From the NCBI GenBank assembly GCA_947479645.1, contig CANKAJ010000036.1:1-39066 (forward strand): a DNA stretch of 39,066 bases, given 5' to 3'. Both the position numbers and the translations under genes were made by a program. Positions 1 to 8,782 of the stretch are shown here, piece by piece. A model generated the notes under the pieces. It did not search any database. It was not told where the DNA came from and saw nothing but the letters and a program-made list of their open reading frames with translations. Source of the stretch: Betaproteobacteria bacterium (lineage in GTDB: Bacteria; Pseudomonadota; Gammaproteobacteria; Burkholderiales; SG8-39). Position 1 is the stretch's first letter, and the number at the start of each line of letters is the position of its first letter.

Positions 1-25
1 AAGTTTTCTGCAACTTGGAGACTTG

Positions 26-88
26 TTCAGTGTTTCCATAGGAGATACTGATTATTTAGGGTGGGGCACACGCTCGGCAAACACTGAA
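26..88. repeat. 10-bp inverted repeat downstream of the first Bug gene
   Basis: TTCAGTGTTT at 26-35 is perfectly complementary to AAACACTGAA at 79-88, with a 43-base spacer. It lies beyond the stop codon of the minus-strand Bug gene that ends at 145. There is no T-run, so a classical terminator is unlikely. It could be a regulatory dyad of a gene to the left of the window. I see no coding sequence in bases 1-144. Confidence 0.35.
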
Positions 89-144
89 ACATTTGGTTGC
101 TCGACAGCTGTACAGCCGCTTGGCAAGTGGCCGGCAACAAACTG

Positions 145-1122
145 CTAGTTCTCCCTGATGCCGGTTTCCCTGATGAAGGCTCCCCAACGGGTAAAATCGT
201 CCCGGATTTTTGCGGCGAACTGATCGCGCGAGCTGCCTTCGATATCGAGGCCGGCGCCCTTGAGCGTTTGAACGACGTCGGGCATGGCCAGCACCTTGAC
301 GGTATCTGCATTCAGCCTGTCCAGAATGTCTTTGGGTGTTCCGGCCGGTGCCATCAATCCATACCAGGAATTCACTTCGAAATTCGGGATGCTGTCAGCG
401 ACCGTCGGCACGTCGGGAAACAGCGCCGAGCGCCGCAGCGTGGTGACGGCGATTGCCCGCAGTTTTCCCGACTCGATGAAAGGTCGTGACCCTGCGCTGC
501 TGATGAAAGCCATACTGATGCGCTTGCCCAGCAGATCGATGATGACGGGGGATCCGCCCTTGTAGGGAACATGCAACAGGTCGACTTTCTCCTTCAGGCC
601 GAGCATTGCTCCGGCAAGATGGGTCGTGCTGCCGGGGCCGACCGATCCATAGGAAACGGCGCCGGGGTTGGCCTTGGCATGCGCAACGATGTCCCTGACG
701 GTCTTGAACGGCGCGTCGGCCGGAACCAGCAGGATGAGCGGGCCGGACACCAGTTGCGTAATGGGCGCGAAATCGCGTAAGGAGTCATAAGGCAAGGCCT
801 GCATGGCCGGGCTGATCGCAGTGGGGCCAACGTGCGAGACCAGCAATGTGTAGCCGTCAGCCTGTGCCTTTGCGACCACGTCGGTGCCTATCGTGCCGTT
901 GGCGCCGGGGCGGCTGTCGATCACGATGGGTTGTTTCAGCAGATCGGAGAGTTTTTGCAGGACGGTGCGTGCCACCAGTTCAGAGCCGCTTCCCGGAGTC
1001 CATGGATTGATCGCCCGGATGGGTTTGGTTGGATAGCCTTGTGCTGAAGCGAGGCTGTTCGCCAGCAGCGCAACAAACAATACGGTCAGCCTGAGCGCCG
1101 ATAGTGCATTGATGTTTCCCAT
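145..1122 (-). CDS. Bug/TctC-family periplasmic solute-binding protein
   Basis: Predicted extracytoplasmic receptor of the tripartite tricarboxylate transporter (TTT) type, binding an unknown carboxylate in the periplasm. The 325-residue product starts at the ATG whose first base is 1122, preceded by an AAGGAAAG ribosome site; an upstream in-frame extension to 1473 has no secretory character and is rejected. A Sec signal peptide (hydrophobic stretch about residues 8-25, cleavage after ASA at 27) is followed by the family's opening motif YPTKPIRAINPWTPGSGSE. The usual P-x-x-PGG loop is altered to WTPGSGS, so ligand contacts may differ. Mid-protein it has the family hallmark VPYKGGSPVIIDLL. No TctA or TctB membrane gene is nearby. 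It diverges from the MmgE/PrpD gene at 1325, sharing a 202-base intergenic region. Confidence 0.9.
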   Translation of the reverse strand: MGNINALSALRLTVLFVALLANSLASAQGYPTKPIRAINPWTPGSGSELVARTVLQKLSDLLKQPIVIDSRPGANGTIGTDVVAKAQADGYTLLVSHVGPTAISPAMQALPYDSLRDFAPITQLVSGPLILLVPADAPFKTVRDIVAHAKANPGAVSYGSVGPGSTTHLAGAMLGLKEKVDLLHVPYKGGSPVIIDLLGKRISMAFISSAGSRPFIESGKLRAIAVTTLRRSALFPDVPTVADSIPNFEVNSWYGLMAPAGTPKDILDRLNADTVKVLAMPDVVQTLKGAGLDIEGSSRDQFAAKIRDDFTRWGAFIRETGIREN

Positions 1123-1324
1123 CTTGCTTTCCTTTTGTGCCGAGTCCAGTCCTGGTCGAAAGGATACTCCGGTTGCTTGATTTGGCAGGTTTCGCTTGAT
1201 GGGCTGGCGCGTGTGAAACACGGGCCCTGTGTGCGCATCTTGATTAGAATCCGGTTCCAGGCCGCTTGTAGCACCGCATGCGGAAGCGCTGTTTATCATC
1301 TGGCACCGAGACAGGGGATCCCAA

Positions 1325-2701
1325 TTGAATATGCCTTCGGCCACCGAGCGTGGCGCGACCGAGATTATTTCCGGGTGGATTGCCGCCCAATCGCCGCATC
1401 GATGCGCTGACTTGCCTGAGGCCGTTCGCAACGAGGCGACGCGGGCACTACTCAACTGCCTGGGCTGTTCCATCGGTGGGGCGGGTCATTCCGCGCGGAT
1501 CATATGGAATCAGGTTCTCGGTGAATCCTATGGACCGCCGCACGCCACAATCCTGGGTACGCCGCATCGGGCCGGTGTCACACAGGCGGCGCTGGCCAAT
1601 GCGCTCAGTGCTACCGTCGATGCATTTTGCGATACGCATGCCGAGGCCATTATTCATCCCAGCGCGCCGGTTATTTCTGCCGCGCTGGCACTGGCTGAAC
1701 AGCGTCGTGCCAGTGGCGAAGCATTGCTGCTGGCCATTGTGCTTGGAATTGAAATTGAATGCCGCCTCAGCAAAGCGATTTCGGTCTCGCCGGCCCACGC
1801 CAGTTTCGGCTGGTTGCAGACCGGCATTGGCGGCGGCGTTGGCGCCGCCGTTGCGGCGGGCAGCTTGCTTGGCCTGGATGCACGCCAGATGGCGCAGGCG
1901 ATCGGTATTGCGGCATCGCAGGCGGCCGGCTTGCGCATCAGCATGGGCACCTATGCAACGCCATTGGTGCATGCGCAGGGCGCCGAGACCGGGCTGCGCG
2001 CGGCGCTGCTGGCGGCTGCCGGATTTACCGGCCCGGAGAATGTGATTGAGGGCGAGTTTGGTTTTGCGCAGATGTTCTGCGCCGAGCCGGCACTGTTCCA
2101 TCTGACCGAGGGTCTGGGAGATCGCTACGAGTTGCTGTCGCTGACTTACAAGGCCTATCCCTGCGGTATTGTCGCGCATGCGGCCATTGATGCGGCGCTG
2201 GGATTGAAGGCGAAAGGGGTCGATACAGGCAGCATTGAGCGCATCGAGGCGCGCGTGCATCCGTCGGCGGTGAAGCTGACCGGGCGCCAGCACCCCAAGG
2301 ACAGCAACGAAGCGCAGTTCAGTCTGCAGCACTGGGCTGCAGTCGCGCTGATTCACGGCACTGCGCGCGTCGCCGATGGCAGTGCTGCGAGACTCGCCGA
2401 GCCGGCGGTGGTGGCATTGCGCTCCCGCGTCGAGGCGATTGCCGATCCCGCCATGGCCTCGGATGCGGCCGCCATGACCGCGGTGCTGCGCAATGGCGAG
2501 CGCATCGACGTGAGCGTGGCGCACTGCACCGGAAGCGCGGCCCGGCCGATGTCGGACGTCGATGTGGAAACCAAGTTTCGCGGGCTTGCCGAGGGTCAGC
2601 TGAATGGCGAGCGCATGGACAATGTAATATCGCTGTGCCGCAAAATCGTAAGCGTGGCGGATGTGTCAACACTCGCGGCTGCGTGCGCGAAGGCTGTGTA
2701 G
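1325..2701 (+). CDS. MmgE/PrpD family protein, degenerate catalytic motif
   Basis: Member of the fold that includes 2-methylcitrate dehydratase (PrpD), cis-aconitate decarboxylase and iminodisuccinate epimerase; it should act on a di- or tricarboxylate in the cytosol. The 458-residue length is normal. The start is either TTG 1325 or ATG 1331; neither has a strong ribosome site. Where active members read NGTxxHAxDxDD, this protein reads NALSATVDAFCDTHAE (residues 92-106), so the His-Asp-Asp cluster is largely lost, although the following IIHPSAPV is retained. A Lys-Pro-Cys-His segment (YKAYPCGIVAH) is present in the second half. It is divergent from a Bug gene, and a Bug gene follows 207 bases downstream, suggesting a carboxylate uptake and conversion unit. 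The substrate is unknown. Confidence 0.85.
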   Translation: MNMPSATERGATEIISGWIAAQSPHRCADLPEAVRNEATRALLNCLGCSIGGAGHSARIIWNQVLGESYGPPHATILGTPHRAGVTQAALANALSATVDAFCDTHAEAIIHPSAPVISAALALAEQRRASGEALLLAIVLGIEIECRLSKAISVSPAHASFGWLQTGIGGGVGAAVAAGSLLGLDARQMAQAIGIAASQAAGLRISMGTYATPLVHAQGAETGLRAALLAAAGFTGPENVIEGEFGFAQMFCAEPALFHLTEGLGDRYELLSLTYKAYPCGIVAHAAIDAALGLKAKGVDTGSIERIEARVHPSAVKLTGRQHPKDSNEAQFSLQHWAAVALIHGTARVADGSAARLAEPAVVALRSRVEAIADPAMASDAAAMTAVLRNGERIDVSVAHCTGSAARPMSDVDVETKFRGLAEGQLNGERMDNVISLCRKIVSVADVSTLAAACAKAV

Positions 2702-2908
2702 CCTTGTCGTGTTGCAATCGTAAGGCGATTCCGCCCGGGATGCTGAACAAGGTATTTTACTGATATTAATTACAGAGTAATAGACTGCCGATATTATTCA
2801 TGTTTCTGAAAACGATCATATTGATTTCTTCTGCCTGAGCAGTCCCCCGATGTTGTCGGAGGCGCGTATTTGCCAAGTTTTACCCAGTGAGACCCGGAAG
2901 GGACGACG

Positions 2909-3895
2909 ATGCGAGTTTGCAGGCTGTGCACTTTGATCAACTTCCTGGCGTTGCTTTTGTCTAGTGCCCAGGCATTCGCCCAGGAGCCGGCCAATGCCTA
3001 TCCATCCCGGCCGGTGACCATCATCATCCCGCTGACGCCGGGCGGCGGCGGGGATCTCGAATCCAGGCTGTATAACCAGAAGCTGACGGAAAGTCTGGGC
3101 AAGCCGTTCCTGAACGACTACAAGCCTGGCGCCGGTACAACGATAGGAACGGCCTATGTGGCCAAGGCAAAACCCGACGGTTACACCCTGCTCGCCATAT
3201 CACCGACGTTTACGATTGCGCCGGCCTTTTATCCGGATCTGACCTATGAGGTGAACCGGGATTTCACTGCCATTGCGCAGATGAGCAAAAGGGTCTCCAT
3301 GCTGGCCATCACGCCCTCGTTTCCGGCGCGGAACATGGCGGATTTCATAGCCTATGCCAAAGCGCACCCCGGCGAAATCAATTGGGGCACCCATGGCGCG
3401 GGCAGTGCTTCGCATTTGTGCGGAGCCTGGTTGCAGGGGCTGACCAACACGAAATTCACCTTTGTGCACTACAAGGGCTCCAGCCCATTGACGGTCGATG
3501 TGATGGCAGGGCGTGCCCACGCGACGGTGATTGTTTTATCCAGTACATTGCAGCACCTCAAGGCCGGAAAAATCCGGACGCTGGGCATCAGCGGAACGGA
3601 ACGAACATCGTTGTTGCCCGGCGTGCCAACCGTGCAGGAACAAGGCGTGCCTGAATTTGAATATCCGAGCTGGCTGGGCATCTTCGGGCCGGCAGGCCTC
3701 TCGCCCGAGATTGTGGCGAAGCTCAATTCCGAACTGGCCAAAGCGGCGAGGCATCCGGATGTGGTCAAGGCATTGGGTGTCGATGGCAGCATTGGCGTTG
3801 GTGGTTCCGCGGATCAGTTGAGGCGACTGGTCGCCACCGAATCGATGCGCTGGAAAACGCTGGCAAAGGACTCCGGCATCAGGCTGGAAGAGTAG
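2909..3895 (+). CDS. Bug/TctC-family periplasmic solute-binding protein
   Basis: Predicted periplasmic receptor of a TTT transporter, 328 residues. ATG 2909 is preceded by GGAAGGGACGACG. The signal peptide has a hydrophobic core at about residues 9-22 and a likely cleavage after AFA at 24. The mature part opens with YPSRPVTIIIPLTPGGGGD, the usual carboxylate-binding loop, and carries VHYKGSSPLTVDVMAGR, a Bug hallmark. It sits between two MmgE/PrpD genes on the same strand. The 207 bases upstream are AT-rich between about 2750 and 2815, so it may have its own promoter. The ligand is unknown; family members bind dicarboxylates, citrate, amino acids or aromatic acids. Confidence 0.92.
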   Translation: MRVCRLCTLINFLALLLSSAQAFAQEPANAYPSRPVTIIIPLTPGGGGDLESRLYNQKLTESLGKPFLNDYKPGAGTTIGTAYVAKAKPDGYTLLAISPTFTIAPAFYPDLTYEVNRDFTAIAQMSKRVSMLAITPSFPARNMADFIAYAKAHPGEINWGTHGAGSASHLCGAWLQGLTNTKFTFVHYKGSSPLTVDVMAGRAHATVIVLSSTLQHLKAGKIRTLGISGTERTSLLPGVPTVQEQGVPEFEYPSWLGIFGPAGLSPEIVAKLNSELAKAARHPDVVKALGVDGSIGVGGSADQLRRLVATESMRWKTLAKDSGIRLEE

Positions 3896-4077
3896 GCGGG
3901 CAGAAATGCGCAGACAAATCATGGCTAATGCCGTCGCCGGCAGTGCCCGCATGGGAGGAAACCGGGTAAAGTGCAGCGGTTTCAGGCGTCGCTGTCGGTA
4001 ATCAGGCTGCATTCGTTCTCGTGGTGTTGACCCCGGCTGGAGCTTTTCGCAACGTGCAATGTGCAATGTGTTTCATA

Positions 4078-4092
4078 TGAGGCTATGCCTCA
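4078..4092. promoter_or_regulatory. candidate operator dyad upstream of MmgE/PrpD gene
   Basis: TGAGGC-TAT-GCCTCA is a perfect 6+3+6 dyad ending 33 bases before the GTG start at 4126. It is followed by AT-rich sequence and the ribosome site AAAAGGGGAG. Just upstream (about 4054-4070) a GTGCAAT heptamer is repeated in tandem. It could be a regulator site or a leader hairpin. The regulator is not identifiable. Confidence 0.35.
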
Positions 4093-4125
4093 CAACCGAT
4101 TTCAATTTATAAAAGGGGAGTAGAC

Positions 4126-5544
4126 GTGGCCAATCCGTCGATTAGCAGGCAGTTTTCGCACTGGGCAGCCAACCTCAAGTACGAGGACCTTTCTCCCGAG
4201 GTTGTGGACAAGGTAAAGGCGCTGATTTTGCATGGCCTGGCCGGCGCCGTGCTCGGTGGCGACATGCCCAAAGTCAAGGAAGCGATCGAACTCACCAAGA
4301 AGGAAGAAGGCAGGGCTGACGGTGCGACCATCATCTGGGATGGCGGCAAGGCCACGCGCCTGGGGGCGACGTTTGCCAATGCGGAACTGATTCACAGCTC
4401 GGGTCTGTTCGACTCATACCGGATGCTCACGCATCCCGGTCCGGTGCTGATTCCGGCGGCCCTGGCCAATGCCGAACTGGAAGGAAAGAACGGCAAGGAC
4501 ATCATCACCGCACTGGCTGCCGGCTACGAATTCCTGTATCGCCTTTGCGACAAGTTCATCCCCAGCACCGCGGCGCGCGGCTTCCGGCCCAGCCCCATTT
4601 ATTGCACCATGGGTGCCGCCATGGTGACCGGCAAACTGATGGGCCTCAGCGAAGACGGGCTGGTGTCGGCGATCGCGCTGGCCGCGAATTTTGCGTCGGG
4701 CCTGAATGAGGGGCCGCGTTCCGGCGGCAATGAGACCTCCATCCACGAATTGCAGGCCGCGCGCAATGGCGTGTTTGCCGGTGTAATGGCGCGTGCCGGC
4801 CACGTCAAGGGCGCGGAACTGACCATCGAGGGCGACGCGGGCTTTTACAACGCGTTCACCGGCAGCAGCAAGGGCAAGCTCAGCTATGCATTCCAGGGGC
4901 CGCTGGAAGTGGATATGGCCACCATCACCCAGGGACTGGGCAAGGAGTGGAAGCTGCTCACGACCATGTTCCGCATGTACACGGTAGCCGGATACAACCA
5001 GCCGGTCATTGACCTCATTGCGGAGATGAAGCAGCAGCACGGCCTCAAGTCCGAAGACATCGAAGACCTGTCGGTGCGGATGAACTGGATCGAGACGCAA
5101 TACCCGAGTCCGGCATTCCCACGCTATCCGGACTGGAATGCACCCCGAGTCGGATGCACACACTACTTCGCGGCGCATGCCGCGGTGAATGGCGGTTTCC
5201 CGGTTGCCGGCGGCGCGACCTTCGGTCCGACCGGGCACAAACTGGCTGAAGACCAGAAGGTGCTCGATTTCATGATGAAGCACGTGAACCTGGTGCCTGA
5301 AAAGGAGCGCGCCATGTTCTCGCCCGGCGCGATTATCACCATGAAGGACGGCGCGAAGCATGTCGGCGAGTATCCCTACCAGCGCATGGAATGGACATTC
5401 GATCAGCTGGCGGTGCAACTGCAGCGCTGCCTGCCCGGATATGGTCTGGGCAAGGCCGGGCTCGACAGCCTTGTCGCAACGACGCAGGCGACCGACCAGT
5501 TGCCCTCGGTGGAGCGCTTCTATCAGGTGACGCGGCGGCCGTGA
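4126..5544 (+). CDS. MmgE/PrpD family protein, divergent active site
   Basis: A 472-residue member of the PrpD / cis-aconitate decarboxylase / iminodisuccinate epimerase fold. The GTG start follows AAAAGGGGAG at good spacing. The N-terminal all-helical domain is clear, but the usual NGTxxHAxDxDD is replaced by NAELIHSSGLFDSYRMLTHP (residues 85-104): His is kept, the two Asp are not. In the second half the usual K-x-x-P-C-x-x-x-H segment is replaced by FRMYTVAGYNQPVID, which lacks the Lys and His. It is therefore unlikely to be a simple methylcitrate dehydratase. It is followed 34 bases later by a GAF-like gene, then an LLM flavoprotein and a fumarase-superfamily lyase, all co-directional and probably one transcription unit. 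Confidence 0.85.
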   Translation: MANPSISRQFSHWAANLKYEDLSPEVVDKVKALILHGLAGAVLGGDMPKVKEAIELTKKEEGRADGATIIWDGGKATRLGATFANAELIHSSGLFDSYRMLTHPGPVLIPAALANAELEGKNGKDIITALAAGYEFLYRLCDKFIPSTAARGFRPSPIYCTMGAAMVTGKLMGLSEDGLVSAIALAANFASGLNEGPRSGGNETSIHELQAARNGVFAGVMARAGHVKGAELTIEGDAGFYNAFTGSSKGKLSYAFQGPLEVDMATITQGLGKEWKLLTTMFRMYTVAGYNQPVIDLIAEMKQQHGLKSEDIEDLSVRMNWIETQYPSPAFPRYPDWNAPRVGCTHYFAAHAAVNGGFPVAGGATFGPTGHKLAEDQKVLDFMMKHVNLVPEKERAMFSPGAIITMKDGAKHVGEYPYQRMEWTFDQLAVQLQRCLPGYGLGKAGLDSLVATTQATDQLPSVERFYQVTRRP

Positions 5545-5578
5545 AACCACAGCCGCATTTCAGATTCGGGAATTGCCG

Positions 5579-6157
5579 ATGGACGACGCAGAACAGTCAC
5601 TATTGACGGGCGTGCTGGTGACCGGCGACCTGGCCGTGCGGCCGGTGCGTCCCATCCAGTCGTCGTTCATGAACAGCGTCATTGTCGATCTGCAATACCA
5701 GATTGCCGATGACCCCGCGCATTGCCTGCAGAAGTTGGCCAGAGCCATTATCGAACTGACCGGCGCGCAGTCTTCCGGGGTAGGGATTCTTGATAGCAAT
5801 CAGTCTGATAACTGCTTTAAATGGGTAGCGGTTTCCGGAAAGTGGAAAGAATACGAGGGCCATTCGGTGCCTTGCGACGGCAGCCCTTGCGGTGTGGTCT
5901 ACGCGCAGCAGGCGCTGCAACTATTTGCACGCCCGGAGCGCTGTTTTCCGATCTTGCGTGAACTCCGCCCAGTAATTGCCGAGGGAATGTATGCGCCCTT
6001 CGACGGGGGCTCGGCGGGGCAAGGCGTGGTGTGGGCGCTCTTCCATCGAGAGGATTTGCGATTCGATTCCCAGGACGTGTTTATGCTGCAGGAACTGGCG
6101 CGGCTGGCGGTGACGGCATGCGCACGCAACCGTGACTTGGCTGCCCGGAGCCCCTAG
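5579..6157 (+). CDS. GAF-domain-like protein
   Basis: A 192-residue soluble protein (ATG 5579; an in-frame TTG two codons upstream is possible). About residues 25-185 read as a single GAF-type sensory domain: an LQKLARAIIELTGAQSSGVG helix-strand opening, a central CDGSPCGVVYAQQALQLF segment, and a closing QDVFMLQELARLAVTA helix. There is no attached kinase, HTH or cyclase domain. GAF domains bind small ligands, haem or cyclic nucleotides; nothing here identifies the ligand. It lies between the MmgE/PrpD and LLM oxidoreductase genes, within about 35 bases of the former and 83 of the latter, so it may sense the pathway substrate or cofactor state. Function unknown. Confidence 0.65.
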   Translation: MDDAEQSLLTGVLVTGDLAVRPVRPIQSSFMNSVIVDLQYQIADDPAHCLQKLARAIIELTGAQSSGVGILDSNQSDNCFKWVAVSGKWKEYEGHSVPCDGSPCGVVYAQQALQLFARPERCFPILRELRPVIAEGMYAPFDGGSAGQGVVWALFHREDLRFDSQDVFMLQELARLAVTACARNRDLAARSP

Positions 6158-6240
6158 CGATCCTGCTTTTGCGGGACAATCGGGTCGAAAAACTTCGCGT
6201 AGTAAAACGTCGGGGCAGTCAAACTTCAAGGACAAGCACT

Positions 6241-7299
6241 ATGGAATTCGGACTTACCTGGGCCAAGATTGATGAGATGGAATACGTCACGCGGGCCGAG
6301 AAACTGGGCTATACCCACCTGTGGGTGACGGACAGTCAGACGATCCGCTCGGACTGTTTCGCCATGCTGACCATGGCCGCCATGAAGACCACCACCATGA
6401 AACTTGGCACGGGCGTGGCGGTACCTGGCCTGCGTCTGGCACCGGTGCTGGCCAACGGCATCGCCACCATCAACAGGATTGCGCCGGGACGCGCTTTTGT
6501 GGCCATGGGCACCGGCAATACCGGCATGCGCATGCTTGGACGCCGCCCCATGCGGCTCAAGGAATTCGGAGAGTACGCCAGGGTGGTCAAGGGCCTGATC
6601 CATGGCGAAGAGGTGGATTACCCGGATGGTGCCGTCAATCACAAGGTTGGCTTCAAGCTGCTCGACAAGGGCTATGTGAACGTCAAGGATTACATCCCGA
6701 TGTATCTGGCGGGTTACGGCCCCAAGGCACAGCAACTCGCCGGTGAAATTGCCGACGGGCTGACCACGGCGACGCCGCGTGGCGGCACGCTGGATCAGAT
6801 CATGGCCAACGTCGAGACGGGCGCGAAACGCTCCGGACGCTCCCTCAAGGATTTTCACCTGTCGGTGCGCGTGAATCTGGTGGTGCTCAATCCCGGCGAG
6901 GTGGCCAACTCGGAGCGCATCGTCAATGAATTTGGTCCGGCCTTCATGACGTCCGTGCATCACTCGGTGGACCGGCATCTGGAAACCGGGGAAGACCCCC
7001 CGGCGTTTCTAAAGCCGGTGTGGAAGGATTACCTCGCCTTTCACATGAGTCGCCCGGCGGCGACGCGCCAGCAGACGATGCACGAGAGTCACAATGCCTT
7101 CGTCAGCCCCGAAGAGCGGCGTTTCATTACAACCGAAGCGATCAAGGCGTTCTGCGTGGTGGGCAGCCCCGAAGCGGTGGCCGATCAGGTGCGTGAGTTG
7201 AAGCGCCGTGGCGTGCGGCAACTCATGTGCAACTTTCCGCTGGAGCGCGGCTATCAGATGATCGAGGATTACTCACGCAATGTGATCGAAAAGATTTGA
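6241..7299 (+). CDS. LLM-class (luciferase-like) flavin-dependent oxidoreductase
   Basis: A 352-residue TIM-barrel flavoprotein of the bacterial luciferase / methylene-H4MPT reductase superfamily, expected to use FMN or F420 for oxidation or monooxygenation of a small organic molecule. ATG 6241 follows AAGGACAAGCACT; an upstream TTG extension to 6169 has no family similarity. It shows the opening strand MEFGLTWAKIDEMEYVTRAE, the LGTGVAVPGLRLAPVLANGI segment, INRIAPGRAFVAMGTGNT, and near the C-terminus the nucleotide-site segment AFCVVGSPEAVADQVREL. The gene lies between a GAF-like gene and a fumarase-superfamily lyase, all on the plus strand. The length is nearer the MER-like branch (about 350) than the NTA/EDTA monooxygenases (about 450). 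Substrate unknown. Confidence 0.85.
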   Translation: MEFGLTWAKIDEMEYVTRAEKLGYTHLWVTDSQTIRSDCFAMLTMAAMKTTTMKLGTGVAVPGLRLAPVLANGIATINRIAPGRAFVAMGTGNTGMRMLGRRPMRLKEFGEYARVVKGLIHGEEVDYPDGAVNHKVGFKLLDKGYVNVKDYIPMYLAGYGPKAQQLAGEIADGLTTATPRGGTLDQIMANVETGAKRSGRSLKDFHLSVRVNLVVLNPGEVANSERIVNEFGPAFMTSVHHSVDRHLETGEDPPAFLKPVWKDYLAFHMSRPAATRQQTMHESHNAFVSPEERRFITTEAIKAFCVVGSPEAVADQVRELKRRGVRQLMCNFPLERGYQMIEDYSRNVIEKI

Positions 7300-7403
7300 T
7301 GCCGTGACCGATGGCGGCTGGCAAGTAGCGCCAGGCACCCGCATCGCCGTAACCCGCCTTGAACCGGAATCCAGAAGCTTAAATCCGAAATGAGAGGAAC
7401 GAC

Positions 7404-8768
7404 ATGGCATCAGGTGTATTCGACGACGCACTGATCAAGCAACTCTGGAGTACCGATGAGTTGCGGGCGATTTTCAGCGATCGCAATCGCGTGGCCAAGT
7501 GGTACGAATTCGAATCGTCGCTCGCAATCGAGCAGGGCGAAATGGGAATAATCCCCAAGGAAGCGGCCGCTGATATTGCACTGAAGGCCAAAATTGATAA
7601 CGTTGATCTGGAGGAGATTGCCGTCGGCGTGCGGCGCATCAAGCACCCGCTGATACCCGCGCTCAAGGCCGTGCAGGACCTGTGCAGCAAGGACTTCGGT
7701 GAATACATCCATTTCGGTCCGACGACACAGGATGTGCTCGATACGGCAACCGTGCTGCAGATCAAGGATGCGCACATCATTTATCTGCGTGACATGAAGG
7801 CGATCGGTCGCGCCCTGGCCAAACTGGCCAGGGATCATCGCAACACGCCCATGGCCGGTCGATCGCACGGCGTGCAGGCATTGCCGATTACCTTTGGCCA
7901 CAAGGCGGCAATCTGGTTGTCGGAAATGGGGCGCAACTACGAGCGCATGCGCGAGCTCGAAAAGCGCGTGCTGGTGGGCGGCATGGTTGGTGCCGTGGGC
8001 ACCCAGGCATCGTTCGGGCCGCAGGCCCTCGAACTTGAATATCGTCTCATGCAACGCCTGGGACTGGGTATCGCCGATATCAACTGGCAGCCGGCACGCG
8101 ACCGCTTTGCCGAGTACGTGTCAGTGCTGGCGATCATGTCGGGCACGCTGGGCAAGATCGCCAATGAGATCGTCAATCTGGAACACACCGAAATCGGCGA
8201 GCTGTATGAGCCATTCAGCGAAGGCAAGGTAGGTTCCTCCACGATGCCGCACAAGCGCAATCCGTCCACCTGCGAGGCGGTCGTCGGCGTCAGCCGCGCC
8301 CTGCGCTACAACGCTGCGATGGTGATCGAGGGCATGGTCATCGAGCATGAGCGTGATGGTTCTTCATGGCGCGCCGAGTGGAAGGCGCTGCCCGAGTCAT
8401 GCCTCATGATGGGCGGCATGCTGTCGATGATGAAGTATGTGCTGGAAGGGCTTGAGGTCGATGGCGCGCAGATGCGCGGCAACCTTGACCGGCTCGGCGG
8501 TTTCCTGTTGTCCGAGCGGGTCATGTTCGTGCTGTCCACCAAGGTTGGTAAACAGACGGCTCACGAACTGGTCTATGAGGCGTCGATGCGCGGCATTGAG
8601 ACCGGCATTACCTTTGAGCGTGCATTGATGGAAGATAAAAAGGTCAGCGCCGCAATGTCGGTCGAGGAATTGCGCGCCGTGCTGGACCCCACCACCTATA
8701 TCGGGCATGCGCCGGCGATTGTGGACCGGGTGCTCGCCGAACAGCAGGCAAGCGGGTGGATGGACTAG
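7404..8768 (+). CDS. adenylosuccinate lyase / carboxymuconate cycloisomerase superfamily enzyme
   Basis: A 454-residue cytosolic enzyme of the fumarase/aspartase superfamily, catalysing elimination or lactonisation at a succinyl-type substrate. ATG 7404 follows GAGAGGAACGAC. Superfamily regions seen in order are HFGPTTQDVLDTA (103-115), the GRSHG His region (His155), and the signature GSSTMPHKRNP (277-287) carrying the catalytic Ser loop. It ends with an adenylosuccinate-lyase-like C-terminal domain. It is probably not the housekeeping PurB, because it sits in a catabolic block with MmgE/PrpD and an LLM flavoprotein. A C-N lyase acting on an N-substituted aspartate, or a PcaB-like cycloisomerase, are both possible. 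A hairpin at 8783-8803 probably ends the unit. Confidence 0.88.
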   Translation: MASGVFDDALIKQLWSTDELRAIFSDRNRVAKWYEFESSLAIEQGEMGIIPKEAAADIALKAKIDNVDLEEIAVGVRRIKHPLIPALKAVQDLCSKDFGEYIHFGPTTQDVLDTATVLQIKDAHIIYLRDMKAIGRALAKLARDHRNTPMAGRSHGVQALPITFGHKAAIWLSEMGRNYERMRELEKRVLVGGMVGAVGTQASFGPQALELEYRLMQRLGLGIADINWQPARDRFAEYVSVLAIMSGTLGKIANEIVNLEHTEIGELYEPFSEGKVGSSTMPHKRNPSTCEAVVGVSRALRYNAAMVIEGMVIEHERDGSSWRAEWKALPESCLMMGGMLSMMKYVLEGLEVDGAQMRGNLDRLGGFLLSERVMFVLSTKVGKQTAHELVYEASMRGIETGITFERALMEDKKVSAAMSVEELRAVLDPTTYIGHAPAIVDRVLAEQQASGWMD

Positions 8769-8782
8769 CCTAGGAGTGGCGC

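Noticed and set aside
2701..2726. GCCTT / AAGGC hairpin after the first MmgE/PrpD gene as a terminator
   Set aside because: A stem of only 5 bp with a 16-base loop and no T-run is too weak to call.
4414..5550. 378-codon minus-strand open frame opposite the second MmgE/PrpD gene
   Set aside because: It is a shadow of a recognised family gene, low in hydrophobic order and without motifs.
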